NCBI RefSeq assembly: GCF_000247695.1
Contig: NW_004624747.1
Location: 7,990,759-8,054,758 of the forward strand
Reading direction: 5' to 3'
Source: Heterocephalus glaber
Taxonomy: Eukaryota > Chordata > Mammalia > Rodentia > Bathyergidae
Length of the DNA stretch: 64,000 nt
Positions 28,001-43,000 of this stretch are shown here, piece after piece (the stretch's first letter is position 1; each line of letters begins with the position of its first letter). The notes under the pieces were generated by a model. The model was not told the DNA's origin, searched no databases, and saw nothing but the letters and a program-made list of their open reading frames with translations. Made by a program: the position numbers and the translations under genes.

Positions 28001-31000
28001 AAACATATTGAGAACGATAGGTGGGGTTTGAGGGGGGCAATGGGATAAAGTAAAAGAACATTTATTTTTTAAAAACCAAAAAAATATATTGAGAATGAAA
28101 TGAAACTGATTTCTCTTTTTTAAAAAATTGATATAAAACTTGTTTACAGTGAAAGGCACAGATGTTAAGCAGTTTGATGTAGTTTCATGAATTATGCATC
28201 TGGATAATCAGTACTCTAATCAGCATATTTCTGTTTCCATTGTCATTGAATTGCCTTGGCACCTTTGTTAAAAAGTCAGAGCAAGAGGGGCTGGGGATTT
28301 AGCTCAGTGGTTCTGCTGCCTGCCTCGAAAGCTCAAGGACCTGAGTTCGATCCCTGGTACCAAAAAAAAAAAAAGCTTCCAGTGTTTTTTTGGGCCAGGG
28401 ATTTAGCTCAGTGGTTTCACCGCCTGCTGCGCAAGCAGAGGACCTGAGTTCAATCCCTGGTACCAAAAAAAAAAAAAAATCAGAACAAGGTGAGGTGGTG
28501 TGTGCCTCTAATCCCAGCACTTGGGAGGCTGAGGCAGGAGGATTGCCATGAGTTCTAGGCCAGTCTGGGTTATATAGTGGGTTCAAGGGCAGCCTGGGCT
28601 ACATAGTGAGACCTTGTCTTAAAAAAAAAATCATGAGCCAGGGATTTAGCTCAGGGGTGCCAGCGCCTGCCTGGCAAGTGCAAGGTCCCAAGTTCGATCC
28701 CCAGTACCAAAAAAAAAAAAAAAAAAAAATCAGCTGGCCCCATAGTTTGTATATATCTATAAGGTTTCTCTTCTGTTCTATTTATTATTTGGGTATCCTT
28801 ATGTTATTACCATACTGTCTTGATAAATATCTTCTTAGCACGTTTTAAAATTATATAGACTTTCAACTTTATTCTTTTTCAGAATTATTTTGTCTAGTCT
28901 AAGTCTATGTGTAATCAATTTGCCAGTTTGTTTGGGATTGTATTGGATATAGTATTTCTCTGTTAAAATTCATTTTCCAATTATCTCCTCCTAGTCTCTA
29001 GAAATATAATTGATACCTTGTATTTCCCTGACTTTTTAAAATTCACTTACTAGTTTAGCAGTTTTTAAAAATTTCATAAATAATCATGTTGTATACAAAG
29101 AAAGATAGCTTTATTCTTTCCAATCTGTATGCCCTTTTTTTTTTTTTTTTAAAGGATCTTGCTGTGTATTTCAGGCTGGCTTTGAACTCACTATATAGCC
29201 CAACCTAGCTTCAAACTCATGATGATCCTCCTGCCTCAGCCTTCTAAGTGCTAGGATTACAGGCATGTGCCACCATGGCTGGCAGAAGTAGTAGTCTTAT
29301 ATTTAGCCATATATTTCCCATTTCCAGTGTTCTTCATTTCTCCCTGTAGATTTTAGTTCTCGTGTCTTTTCCTTTCATCCTTTTCCATATTTATAGTGCT
29401 GGTGAACTGAAGATGAAGTTAGCTTTTGTTTTTGATGTCTCCAGCCTCTCATATCTCTTAGCCCTGCAGGAGCTGCCCTCTGCTAGGTCTCAGAGAATCT
29501 GTAGGTTCAGCCCTCATTTGAGGACCAGTGACAACCTCAGTAAAATTCTGAGTATTCCCCTCTGTTTAGTGTCCTCTTCTCCAATTCCCTCACCCCTACT
29601 TTCAGCAATTTTGAATTCCAGTCTCTACCTTCTCAGTGAATCTGTTGTGTTCTACTTGGCTTCCTTCTCCTTTTCTATCCAGAATATATGCCCAGGCACC
29701 AAGCCTGGGCAGGCTAGGGGCTTGCATGTTTCTTGAAAGCATCATTGTGTACTTGCTGTTGTCTGGTGCATGAAAATTATTGCTTTTTAAAATTTATTTA
29801 TTTGTTTAGACAGGGTCTTGCTGTATAGTCCAGGTTAGCCTTGAATTTACTGTGTACCCAATGCTGTCTTCAAACTCAAAGTGACCCTCTTGCCTCAGCC
29901 TCCGGAATGCTGGGATTACAGCCATGTGCCACCACACCCAGCTGTTGCTTTGTTTATTTAGTCTAGTTTTGCAGTATATGTCTGGAGGGCAAGCCTAGGA
30001 CTGTGTCATGACTAGAGGTGGAACTCTTTTGAGTGACATGTTGCCTATGTTAAATGCCAGGGTAGCAGTTAAATGCCAGGGGAGCGGCTTTGGTCCTCAT
30101 AGCTTTGCCCATATGTAGCCCTCAGTGCCTGTTGGTCACTTGTCCTGGCCCTGCTATCTCAGGATTTGCCATAGTTAATGGTGAGCAGGTAGGCCTAGAC
30201 AGAGGTGATGGTGGTTCCCAATCCTGTCTGGGTGATCAGTTCACCTGGACTACTAGTTTCAAAGAATATTGTCCTGGGACCTGCCTCAGACCTGTTCAGT
30301 CAGCCTTGGGGGTCTGGCCCTTTTGTAGGCCTAGGGCTGTTTGGCACACATGAGAGATTTTTTTTTTGGTACTGGGAATCGAACTCAGGACCTTACACTT
30401 GCGAGGCAGGCGACGGAACCACTGAGCTAAATCCCGGGCCCCATGAGAGACTTTTTGTATATAATCATTGGTTAGCATTAGTAATTCAGTGTAGAATTAC
30501 TAAAGAACTAGGGTCTGTGAATCTGAATCGTTCTCATTCTATGCAAAAGCTGCTCATTCTGAAAGTAACTGGAGAAATGTTAGAGGTTTTGTCTTTTTTC
30601 TTTTGACTATTGCCTGTATTCCTTTCCTTCCTTTCTCTAGAGTTTATAAAAGAAAATCCAATTATTTGGAACTTACAGTCCTGTTGGATTTTTGTCTTTT
30701 ATGTTAAGTGCTTTACTCCTATTCATTTTTTCTTCCATATTTGTTTTTAGGGAGGTGATAGAGAAGCAAGTGTTTGCTGTCTGGTGGCAGAAGATGTTTC
30801 AGCATCGAGAAAACCACTTGGCAGAGAGAATAGTAAGTGCCTGTCCCTGAGGAGGTGCCTGGAGGGGTAGGACCTGTTTAAAGCTCCTGTCCTCACTGTG
30901 TCCCCTCAGAAAGTTGCAGGGAAGCCAGGCCCACAATGCTGGGCTGGGCTTCATGAGACAGGAGCAGGGTCTGCACATCTGTGTTCTGTTGGAGTTAACA

Positions 31001-34000
31001 GGTAGCTTCTAGGTCAGGGCACCTCCTGAACATCCTTTTCTTTTGCCTTAATCATTATTCTGTAGATTCTCCCCTGACTTCTGTACCCAGCTCCTACTTG
31101 ACTTGTTCTGTTCTCTCCCTCCTAACTTGCCTCAGGCCATCCTCCAGGCAGAGAGGCATCTTCTGCGTAGGTTCTGGCTTACCTGGCACCAGCGGGTAGC
31201 AGCACGTCAACAGGAGCGAGAATGGGAAGCAGTGGCCTGTGCCCAGCACCGCGAAAGGCGGCTCAGAAATGCGTTCTGCATCTGGAAGGAGAGTGCCCAA
31301 CAGCTCAGAACAGAGTGAGTGGACTCTTCTGCCTCAAAACCTCTCCAGCCCAGGCCAGCTTTGACTATAGCAACACTATTAGCTCCAAGTGCCTGTCCAG
31401 AGGGTTGTGTTATGCTAGACTGGTTGTAAATTCCTGAAATTCAATCCAAAATGGTCCAAGTAAAACCAAGACCACAGTGACAGGATCTTGGAGTACCTCG
31501 TAGATCCCCCAGCCTCAGGATCTCACCTGGCAAAGAGTACTCTCGGATCCGGGAGGTCCTGTCCATTAGCCACATCCTGTTTATGGTTGGTGCCGATTTG
31601 AAATGACAGTACCCAGGAAACAGGCTGATGGGCCCATCTGAGGACAGCCAGCCACCCCAGGACTGGTGATTGTGTCCCATGAACAGGTAATGGCATTTTT
31701 TTACCATACCACGTGGCTACAGAGGGCAAGGCAGACGTGTCTACTGCAGAGATCATCCTATTTTGGTGCCTTTCTGTATCCACTGTGGTATTCTGAGAAT
31801 CACTACCTCCCGTACCTTGGTCACATTCAGCCTCCTTTTCAGAGGGGGGCTCCAGCATGCCTGCACATGAGAAAGCATAAGCTACTTGAAGCTCCGTGAA
31901 TTTGTGTGCAAACCTTTGTAAATACACTCCTCTGAGGAAGAGCTCAAGTCCTGCTTTTCAGAAATGACCTCGCCCTTTCCTCCAAAAAATATTTACTACT
32001 AAGTAGGGGCCAGGGACTGTGAATGGGAGCTGGCAGGAGGCTAACCTTGGCTGCAGCGCTAAGTTCCACTTGTCTCCCTGCAGGAGGATAAGCAGAGTGC
32101 AGGCTGCACAATTCCACTCAGGGCAGCTCCTGCGCTGGGCCTGGAGCAGGTGGAGGGAGGTAAGACTTTGGCACCACCCAAGTGTGGCTTTTGGACAGGT
32201 GGAGCTATGTATCAGTGTGACTCAGAGCAGACAGATGGGCTCCTGGGCAGTGACTTGGAAGCCACCTGCCCCTGAGCTGGGGGAGGAGGGCAGGCAGCAG
32301 ATGAGAAGTGTCCTCACTTTTGTGAGATGATTGGCTCAGGACACCATGTTCTTCTAGGTGCTAGCCTGTTCTTATCTGAACTTTCTGAATCTAAAATTCC
32401 ATACATAATCTTTATAGGAACCCTACTAAATGCATAAAATTTTAAGCTGACATTGATCAAGCATTTACTGTAAATCAGGCACTTGCCTCATTTGATCCTC
32501 AGAAAACCTTCAGAAAGCATGTAGCTGTAGATGAGGAAACTGGGGCTTACATGAGCCCACAGAGTGTAAAATGGAGCCACACCTGGAACTCAGTCAACCC
32601 TCTGCCCACACTGGTTGTGCTGTCCTCTGTCCACAGAGGCTGGCCCTGCAGGCAGCTGAGCAACAGAAGCTAATGCAGGCGGACCTGCACAGCCAGCGAG
32701 CCATGCTTCGAAGAGCACTACAAAAATGGCTGGTAGGAGAACCTATTTCCTCCAGGCCTCATTGTGGTAGAGGCAGGGGAGGTTTCTGGAGACTATTTCC
32801 TTTTTCTTCTAGCACCTTCCCCAGAGTAATCTAACAAGCCTCAAATAGAGCAAATGGCCCAGACCACAGGTTTTATAGCTACGGGCTCCATCAGTCGTTG
32901 CTGGGCAAAGTGAAAACAGTTGGCACTAGCTTTACAGGACAAGTGGCTCCATGTCCAGGAGTCCAGGGGTTTGACCTATTAGGTGAGGCCCAAGTGGGAC
33001 AGTCTTGGGGTGGGGGAGGTCTTCTGTCTTTGGAATAGCAGCCTTCAACCTCTTCCCACCTTTGTGAGTACTCTGGTTATATAAATACACTTCAGAGGCC
33101 TACCTGGAACAGTTAGCCTCCAGTCCTCATCTTCCACAGGCTTACCAGGGCTGGGTGTGGAGCATTCTACAGGAAGTGACAGTCAGGGAGAGCCAGCACA
33201 ACAGGCAGCTGATTAGGTGAGTCTCCCATGTCTCATGGGTACAGGCTGAGGGAGGAAGAACAGCTCCAGAGCCAGGTGTTGTGGGGAGTCCTGTCTCTGG
33301 GAGGCTGAGGGTGGGCCTGAGTGCCTCATAGTACTCAAGTTGTAGTTCTGACTTTTTCACAGTAGCACAGCATTTACTGGTTCACCTCAGCATGCCTTGA
33401 GCTCTTGCAGTGTGTACAGCCAGCCTTGGAAGGAGAACCTGGATGCCTCCATGGCCTCCCACTTGTCCTGCTCCTCTGAGTGTTTTCCTCCCTACTTCCA
33501 CTTGCAAATTTCAGCCTCTTGAAACACCATCAAATCTCCTCTCCTCTCCTGTCTTGCAGCACTCCCTTTCCTGTCAGTTCCCAGGCAGTCCCCTCCTAGC
33601 TGGCTCCTCATGGTCACTTCCCAGCCCTCTAGGACCATTTGCCTCTCTCAGTCCTTGGAGGACACGGGTGGTGTATTTTCCACTCTTTCTAAGCCAAGCT
33701 CTGTTGCTTTTTCCCAGGAGGTCTCTCTCTGTTGCTTCTTCCTTCTTTTTTTTTTTTTCTTTTCTATTTGTTTAGCATACATTATTCTGGATGAATGTGG
33801 AAGTGAACCCTGTGGACTTTAAAAACTTCTGTCCTTCCTCTGGGGTTCCATAAAGCGTCATTTGGTCCTTTGGACAGCTGGAATAAGAAAGAGGGCCTCC
33901 CCAAGCTTAACACCACAGAAGCATGTGCTTGGGTTTGGGTAACCTTCCTCAGCTTTCTTATCTCTCTGTACCTCTCTTAACACACCATGAATCACCTGTA

Positions 34001-37000
34001 TTGGGATTGCCTGGTTATAGCTCTGTATCACATAAACTCAGGAGGATGTGGCGTTAGCTCCTGTGTGTTGCTAGGTCCCACCTAGTGCCCAGCACAAATC
34101 CTAAGTACTCAGCATCCACTGGATATGGATATGAGCATGAACTTGGGTGTCAGGGCAGTAGATACTCTGAGGCAGAGTCCTTAGGAGTGGGGCAAGAACA
34201 AGGAGGGATTCACAGAAGCCACTTACATCCCTCCACACTGGGGTCCCCTGCCCTCACCTGGCCCATGCACCTATAGGTGGGCATTGCATCGCTGGAGGAA
34301 GAACACCATGGCTCATGCAGATGAGGCCAGAAGATCCTCTCAAGCAAGAGCCCACTACAGAAGGACCGTATGTTCCAAGGTGAGGTGTAGGAAGACAATC
34401 TGGAGGCTTGGAGACCATGCTTCAAGTCAGGATGTGGGGCAGAGGCTGGTGCCAGAGAGTAGCACTGAACAAGGAACCCAAAAAGATGAGTAACCCCTTA
34501 GCACACATACCTGCATCTATGTCTGAAGGTATTTGTATTTTTACTGAATTTTTAAACCAATACCCATTAAAATAAAAACATGCTAGCCAGGCATGGTGGT
34601 ACATACCTATAATCCCAACTCTCGGGAGGCTGAGGCAGGAAAAGTGTTCAAGGGCAGCCTGGGCTACATGGTGAATTTAAGGCTAGCCCAAACTGCATAG
34701 CAAGACCTTGTTTCAAAAAATAAAAAGCATGCTACATAGCAGCTTAATTGGTTCCTATCAAAACCAGTGTCTTCCACACACATGGAACGTTCCACTGAGG
34801 GAAAGTAAATTACTGAGTTCCTGTCTCTGTCTCCTCATCTGTAAGAAGAGGATGCTCAGCAGTCTCACAGGTCCCAAAGCCACAGAGCCTTTCTGGAAAA
34901 TACAGAGCTTCCCAGGAATATGAGATCCCGGTCATCGATAGTGGGAAATGACCTCAGACCTCCACCTTCTTCCCATGACTGGGGTGGATATGGGGAAATG
35001 CCACGTGGTAGAGCTGCTCGGGTGCTCGGGGTAGGAAAGATGACAGGACATAGCAGTGGGAAGAAAATGTGTCACAAGAGGGAGTTCAAGCACTTGGAGT
35101 AACAGTAGTCCATGAACCCCAGATGTTTTAGAGGAAAGCAAATGGCTAAGAGCCCTGAGTGGCACCAGTTCACCTGCTAGAAGGCTAGTGGGGCTAGTCC
35201 TGACAGGTGTGAACATTCTGTGGAGAAGGAGCAGCTACATGTGGTCAAAGGTCAGTTTGTTCTCAGGAAAACTTGAGGCCACCCTGTATTCCCCTTGCTC
35301 TGAAAGGAGGACAAGAAACTGCTTGCTTCAGGGCTTGGAAGGGAGCAGTGCCTCACCCCCTTGCAGTATTGGGGGATTGAACCCAGGGATGTTCTACCAC
35401 TGAGCTAAATCCCCAGCCCTTTTAAAATTTTTAGACAAGTCTTTGCTAAGTTGCCCAAGCAGTACTCAAACTTGCAATCCTTTTGTCTCAGCCTCTGAAG
35501 AGGAGACCTTTTTGATAGGAATGGAGTTCATGACTGTGGGGTGATGGTGAGGGGGTAGAAACTGGCTGCCTGACTTCTTTTTTAAAGTGCTTTGTTATTA
35601 GATTTCATATGTGTCTCATAGGAGAGTGTTGGTAGCTTTCTGTCACTGACAGAATACCTTAGAAAAATAACTTAAAGACAGGTCACCTGGCTCCCTTGTT
35701 GATAGGCCTGTGGTGAGGCAAAATCATCATGGGAGAAGAGTGTAGTGGAGGGAAGGTGCTCACATCAGGGCGGAGGGAGAGAGACCCAGAGAGGAAGGAA
35801 CTAGGGACAAAATATAATCCCAAAGCCAGGCGTGGTGGCGCATGCCTGTAATCCCAGCACTTGGGAACCTGAGCCAAGAGGATCACTGCAAGTTTGAGGC
35901 CAGCCTGGGCTACATTGTGAGTTCAGGGCCAGCCTGGACTGTATAGTGAGACCCTGTCTCCAAAAGAAAAATCCCCAAAGTCACACTGACATGACCCTTT
36001 CCTTTCAACTAGGCCCTACTTCCTAAATTTTCATTACCTCCTAACAGTGCCTTCAAATTATGAATCCATAAATGGATTAATCCATTGAAATTAGAGCCCT
36101 TGTGAAGTAGTCACCTTCTAAAAGCCCCATTTCTGAACACATGAGCCTTTCGGAAGGCATTTTAGATCCAAACCATGGTAAGTGCATGTAATGTATATGT
36201 TCTGTTTAACAAATAACAGAATTAAAGCCCATGTAACAACTTCTCTGTGATATGCCATGGCATAGACTTTCTGTCAAAATCCTTCTGATTGAAAAGCCCC
36301 AGTGCCTCAGTACCTTCCTGGAGGGGCCTGAATCTCTGTCACTAGGTCTGTTAGATGGTCTTTGGGGATGGCAAGAGCTTCCTGGAACAAGTGTGAGAAC
36401 CAAATTTCAACCACTTGTCCTCACTTCAGGAGGAGCCTAGGACCTAGGATAGTGATGGTAAACCTTTTAGAGCTTTTAATGATAACAAACAGTCTGAAGC
36501 AGCACTCATGCCATAGCTTCGCCACCACTGACCTAGGATGTCCCCAGAAGTCAGGCTGTGTCAAAATCACCTCTCTCTTTGCCTGCCTGTAGGTCCTGGT
36601 CCAATGGCGGGAGGTGGCCTCAGTGCAGATATATTACCGACAGTGGGAGGCCTGTGCCCTCAGGGAGGCCCAGAAGGTGCTGGAGAGGGGTAAGTGGGGC
36701 CCAGGGAAGCAGGTAGAATTGAGAAGAATGTGAAGGATACAGAACTGTCCCGGGGTTCCCTCTGCCCTCCACAGTCTGTCTCCTCTTTGTGTGTACTAGT
36801 CCCCTGGGCCTCCCCTTACTGGAAAGGTTCAAACAACAAGAAATTCCTCTCACAGTGCTGGGGACTAGAGTTCCAAAGTCAAGGTGTCAGCAGGGCTGAG
36901 CTCCCTCCCAAGGGTCTGGGAGAAGATCCTTCCTTTGGTCTTCCTGCTTCTGCTAGTGGCTGGCCATCCTTGGTATGTAGATGCATAACTCCATCCTAAG

Positions 37001-40000
37001 CCACCACCTCTGTGGGATGCTGCCTGTTTGAGTCTTCTAAGGACACCAGGCCTATTAGAGTTAAGATTCACCCTACTTTAGTATGATATCATCTTAACTC
37101 ATTACATCTGCACTGACCCTATTTCCAAGTAAGCTCACATTGTCAGATTCTAGGAAGGACATGAATGTCATGGTGTGGGGAGGGGGGGCACTATTTAATT
37201 CAGTGCATCAAATTCCACTCCCAGCTGATTCTCAAGCAGTTTATGTTGAAATGAAAGGCCATGGCCTAAGAGCCACAGGGAAATTAATGAAGCTGGAATG
37301 GATGAGTTCTAGGTGGCCAGGGAGGGTGTTGTTTCAGCGGGAAAGTCCCTCCACTGCTGCTGCTTATCAAGTCAGCCCCCATGGTATGAGTACCTTTCCT
37401 GCTTCTTTGTGTAGTTGGCCTCTTGTGTGTTCAGGAACCAGTTATTTGCTGAGTGGACCCACTCTGAGCCACCCCATTAGGAAGTACCACTACCCACTAT
37501 ATAAACATCCTCTGAAAGAGTCCAGGGCAGTTGGTGCCCTTATATGCAAGACATTTGCAGAGATTTTCTCCTAATGTGGTTTGGGAGCCCACAGTGGAAA
37601 AATCCAATACTCTGAAAGGTGCGGCTCATAGTTAGAATAGATGAAAATAAGGCTGGTTATGTTTGTTTGTTTGGAGACAAGGTCTGGTCAGTGTAGCCCA
37701 GACTGGCCTTGAACTCAGTCCTCCTGCCTCAGCCTCCTGAGTGCTGGGATTACAGGCATGCGCCACATCATGCCCAGCTCTAGTCAGGTTGTTAATTTGA
37801 CTTAATAATTGAGTTTGCTACAGGACAAAAGTCTATTTGCGTTGTTTGGGTTGTGACCATGCTATGTGTGCTGATCCCAGCACTGTGTTTCTAGTTATTT
37901 CCCAAGAAAGCAGGGTTTTATCTCATCCTTGGATTCTGTTTGATAAGGGCTTTTGCACCTACTACAGTTTGGCTGGACTACCCACTGGAAAGATGCCCAC
38001 CGCTGGCTATGGTGGGAAGTTAGAGGGGATGGGTTCCAGATGCAGCCTGAAGCTACTTTTCTCTGAAGGACTTTCCTTGAGAGAGATGGAAAATAGGGAG
38101 GTGACTCAGGGCAGGCCTTGGAATTGCCATGTTCATTGTAGATGGCACCAGGAACTTGGAAGGCTGGCCAGCAAGACATTGTGCATATAGTAGGTACAGA
38201 TTCTTGGCTTATGTTAAGGTCTCCATCTCAGTCATATCTTTCTTGGGTGCTGGGTGAGGAGGGGCTAAGGGGAAGATTAGAGACACATTAAGTGAAGTTC
38301 TCAAGCAGTGCAGGCAGCGGGGCACAGTGGGGTGTGCCTGTAGCTCCACCTTCATGGGAGGTAGAGGTGGCAGGATCACTTGAGTCCAGGAATTAATGAC
38401 CAGCCCGGGCAGCAGAGCAAGACACCATCTCAAAAAGGGTGGGGAGGCAAGCTTAGCTAGGTGTGCTGGCATGTGCCTATATACAATCCCAGCTACTTGG
38501 GAGGTTGAGGATTACTTGAGCCCAGGAGTTTGGGGCCAGCCTTCAAAATGTAGTAAGATCTCATCTCTAAAAAGAAGTAGTGGTAGTACTGGCTAAGGGT
38601 TATAATTTGGCTGTTAGACCTAATGCAAGTTATCCCTCCTCTGAGTCTCAGTTTCTTCATCTGTAAAATAGGGATGTAGTACCTACCTTTCAAGGTTGTC
38701 ACTCAAGAAGATCCAGTGATACATATGTAGACAGGCAGACTCTTAAAGCAGCACCCAAGAAGTACAGCACTCAGTACAGACATTGGGCCTCCAGTGATCC
38801 TGGAGGGCTCCCCATCTAGGCACCACCAGTGCCCCAGTACCATCCCTCTGTGTTGTCTTGAAAAGAAACGTTTCAGGGACCAAGAAAAATTTACCAAAGG
38901 GAGAATCTGGTGGCAGAAACAATATGCAGGATGCAGCCTCTAACCGCAGAGCCAGTAGTCAGGACATGGCTGGCACCATATGGTCATGACACCGACAGGC
39001 TTGACTTCTCTGATTGAACCTTGATCTCCTCGGTAAAATGAGGCTGCCTCCTCTTCCAAGCTTCAGCTTCAACAGAAAGGTCTCTCCTCCTCCCAAGTGC
39101 CAGGTAACACCTTGTGTGTGGCTCTGTGGCCTGGCACACTTGTGGACAGGCTTGTGGCTCTGGGAGGGTGCTTAGGGGGCACAGCCATAAACAGCAGACT
39201 GTTCCAGTCCTCGGGGTACATGTACTCATTGAAGGAGGCCAAGGTCCTTAAGTTGCCATGGTCCATGTGTGGAGATATCACTCACAGAGGGCTGGATATC
39301 CCATCTCCACACAACCTGCTCTGCTCTCTAAACCTTGCTGTTACATTGTTACTTGTGGAAATCCTATAAAAGGACAAACACTGGCTTGCATCTGTTGTAG
39401 GTTGTCTCTGCATCTGGTTTCGGTGCTGGCAGGACCGTAGCCAAAGGGCTGCCCAGCAGAAAGCCCAGCTGGAGGGGGCGGCCCGGCATCACCACCAACA
39501 CCTGCTGCGGGAGGCGGTGGCACAGTGGAAGGCGTACCATCTGGAGTGTGTCAGGAAAAAGGTGAGGCAGGTGGTAACTGCTCTCCAGCTTCTTCCCATG
39601 TGGCAGGGGGTGTCCGGGCCAGGAGACCACCTCTTAGGGAGCATCTTTCCAAATAAAACTCAAGGCAGCTGGCATGGATGCTGGGTAGTTTGGGGTCCTA
39701 TGGGAACAAGCTTCCTGGAGTCTTTCCAGTTTAATGGAGGCTGGGGGCAGCCAGCCTCAGAATTGAGTCTATCCCAGGTTGAGGTGGCTTGGTGGAAAAA
39801 CCTAGTTCATCTTGATCTCTGGTTTGTTGGAGCTGGGGACATCTACAAAGCTGTGTATACACCCTCTTCTAGTGCATCATCCAAGATGACATTTGGCCAT
39901 GGGAGGACAGTTCATTTGGGGTGGAAGCCTCGCCCTGGGACTGCTCCAGATGGCCTGGGTTGGACAGGGGACCAGGATGCAGGGTGGGGCCTGACGTCTT

Positions 40001-43000
40001 GTGTGCTTGTCTCTCTTCTCAGATCCTGCAGAGGCAGGGCTCCCAACTCCTGGCTCAGAGACTCAGCCAGGCCTGCTTCCACCAGTGGAGACGACAGGTG
40101 GGAGCCTCTGACACAGGTTCCCTCTCCTCCCACTGGCTCAGAGGCCTGGCTGTGGGTGAACTCAGCCCACACCCTAGTTCATCCTTTAATTGGCCTTTGT
40201 CAGAGGACTCCCTCCTGCTACCTATCCCTCCAGACACTTCCCACTACCATCAGCTTTCTCCTATCTGCACTCTGTAGAAGGCTGGTCACTTCAAGGCTAC
40301 TGAGGTCTTAATAAAAAGCCAGAAGGGGCCGGGCATGGTGGCGAACGCCTATAATCCCAGCGCTCAGGGGAGGCTGAGGCAGGAGGATCACTGAGTTGAG
40401 ACCAGCCTGGTCTACATAGTTCAAGGCCAACCTGAACTATATAGTGAGACCTTGTCTCAAAAACAAAACAAAAAAAGCCAGAAGGGGTCTCACACGTTTT
40501 GCACAGCAAACACATAGATGGTCTTCCTTGCTGTCCTTGGTAGAGCGCCATCCAAGGTCTGCTCAGCTCCCTGCAGCACTCCTCAGCCCAGCCTGCTGGC
40601 CCCACTTGCTCTTTCCTTTGCCTTCCTCCCTTCCTAATATCACTCTGATCCACAAATCATGAGTGTGTTGAGCACCTCATGGCCAGGCCTGGGGCTGGGC
40701 CCTTCCAGGTGGAAGGAGGGAAGCCCCTGCTAGCTAGCAAGTGATGAGCTGGGCAGAGTGAACACAGGGCCATAAAGCCTGGGTGGCCTCCTGAGTAATC
40801 CAGTCTTTCTGGCTGTAGTTAGTGGTCAAGAGGCAGGAGCAGCAGAGTACAGCACGGGCCCTGTGGTTCTGGGCTTTCTCTCTACAGGCAAAGGTAAGCG
40901 GGGGTGGGGGTGGGGGTTCACATCCTGCTGGGTGGGGGGCAAGGGGAGGGAAAGTATCTGCTCAGTGGGCTGGGTCATGGCAGATTCCTGGGGGGAACCC
41001 TGAGCAGGACATCTGAGCCTCACCTCCTGCCCTCCCTGGAGGCTTGGGCTGCGTGGCTGGGCTTTGCGCTAGACAGGAGGAGGAAGAAGGTGCGGCTGGA
41101 GCAGGCAGTACAGGCCTACCACCAGCAGCTCCTCCAGGAGGGCGCAACTCGGCTCCTGCGCTTCACAGCCAGCCTGAAGGCCTTCCGGCAGCAGCTGCAG
41201 GCCCAGCAGCAGGTCCAGGTAGGCCCAGATCCCCTTCTTGTGAGGAGTGGGCAGGGAAGGTTAAGAGCTGACAGAAGCTTTGTTGCAGGCAGCCCAAAGT
41301 CTCCACCGTGCAGTCTGCCACTGTGCCGAGCTCTGGAAACAGAAGGTGCTGGGCCCAAGCAGGGAATCTCAGCCCCTAGCACCCATTGCATCCAGCAGGA
41401 GAGTGACGTTTGAGGGTCCCCTTCTTGACTTTGTTGCTGCTGGAGCTGGGGATGCCACCTTGGAAACCAAGAGGCTGCAAGTTCAACAACCTCGAGCAGC
41501 CCTGGGCAGCCTGGCGCTGGCTGCTGGGGAGCCCCAGCTTCTGGAGCTGTGAGTGACCCATGCTGTGCCTCTTCCTCCTAGTGCCCTCCCAGGACAACCT
41601 GTGACAGTACAGGTGGGAGGAAGCTGGGCCCTGGGAGGGAATGGGAAGGGCCAGTAACACCCTCGTCACAGCTGAGTTGCTTGGGAATCCTCTGGTTGGC
41701 TCTCATCCCACCCAGGGCGTAGGGGAGAGAATGGAGTGGGTTTCCAGACTCTTGCTTTTCTTAGGAAATAGGTGTCCCTTTCCCTGCAACATCCTCCTGG
41801 CCCTCCCCTGTCCTGTGACACACAACAGGTTGTTGGGCAGGGACCCCAGGCCTGCCAGTCTCACCTCGGTTTTTTTGGCAGCCAAAACACTGACTCCCTC
41901 TCAGAGACCCCATCTTTTGAGACCTGGCACCTGCTTCTTCTACCTCCCTGGATGGTGTCCCCAAACCCTTCACCCATGTTTCCCTTGTCAGGGCAGTTGA
42001 TAACTCCTGGAATGACCACTGCTGCCAGAGAGCCTCAGGCCTGACCAGGGACCAGGCTGGGGAGAGGGAGAGGACCACCAGGCCTGGGACCCTGACTCTG
42101 CTGTGTCCCTTCCATGTCCTTGGCAAGAGCCTGAATGTCTCAGAGCTCATCCCCTGTGATATGTTAGGGAACAACCATGTCTCCAGGGTCAAAATACCCA
42201 TGGGTGAGGCACCCGTATCAGGCAACCTTCACTGGGATTGCTGAAGTTCTGTAGGCCCATATCCACCCTATATACTTGACCTTGAACAGGAGCCATGCCT
42301 TGTCTGACCTTCAGTCTTCCTATAAAACTGGAAGGGTTGGACCCTACAAAGGTCTCAGGCCCGCTGCTCCCCCATCAGCTAGAAGAATAGACCCTGTGTT
42401 TCTTCCCAGCAATACCCGCTCAGCAAGGAAGCAGCCAAGATGCCCACATTTTCTGCTGAAGCCCATGCAAACCCAGAGGTCTCCAGGGTGTGGCACCCTC
42501 AAGGGGCATGGGTAGGTTATGTGGTCATGCCCCCCAGACAGGACACCTCCACCTGGGGCCTGTATTTTGGTGGCCCTCTTTCCTTCCTGATCTTCAGCGG
42601 AGAGAAGGGTTCCACAGCTTGTCTGTCCTCTTGCCTTCCCTCTCTCAGGCCAGAGAAGCCTCAGGAACAGGGCCAAGGCCTGGCCTGGCCAGCAGGCCAT
42701 TCTCTGACCAGATCCTTCCTGACTGGGGCCCTGCCAAATGTTCCTGGCCCAAAGCTACCCTCTGTGGCAAGTCCAAGCCCAAGCCCAGAACTACTGCCTC
42801 CTTCCTCCTTCGTGCCTCTCAGGGCTGGAGCACCAGCCTGGGTAAGTCCTCTACCCCCAGGACCAATCAGCAACTCCCATTCTTTGTTCTGACCTTCCTC
42901 ATTGCCCTTGCCCTATAACCACAGCTATACCCATTGTTTCTGGAACACCTTGGCATGGGAAGACACAGGGGGCCTCATTCACTCAGTAAATGTACGTGCC

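Larger units (their letters stand above)
25223..30750. other. SFI1: SFI1 intron, 5.5 kb
   Basis: Holds an LTR-like block, two MIRs, L1 debris and SINEs. The stretches 26640-27570 and 29290-29800 hold nothing I recognise. Confidence 0.7.
34380..39400. other. SFI1: SFI1 introns around exon 36593-36689
   Basis: Between the SINEs and the hAT element there are decayed repeat-like stretches at about 36000-36180 (CTCCTAACAGTGCCTTCAAA) and 37020-37210, probably ancient LINE or LTR pieces. 37800-38290 and 38800-39380 show no feature. Confidence 0.5.

Noticed and set aside
35357..35420. Young ID insertion
   Set aside because: It is attached to an old B1 half and is more diverged, so it is the tail of an older composite.
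39517..40311. Long 264-codon open frame on +
   Set aside because: It is SFI1 exon 39401-39561 running on into its intron; homology ends at the GTGAGG donor.
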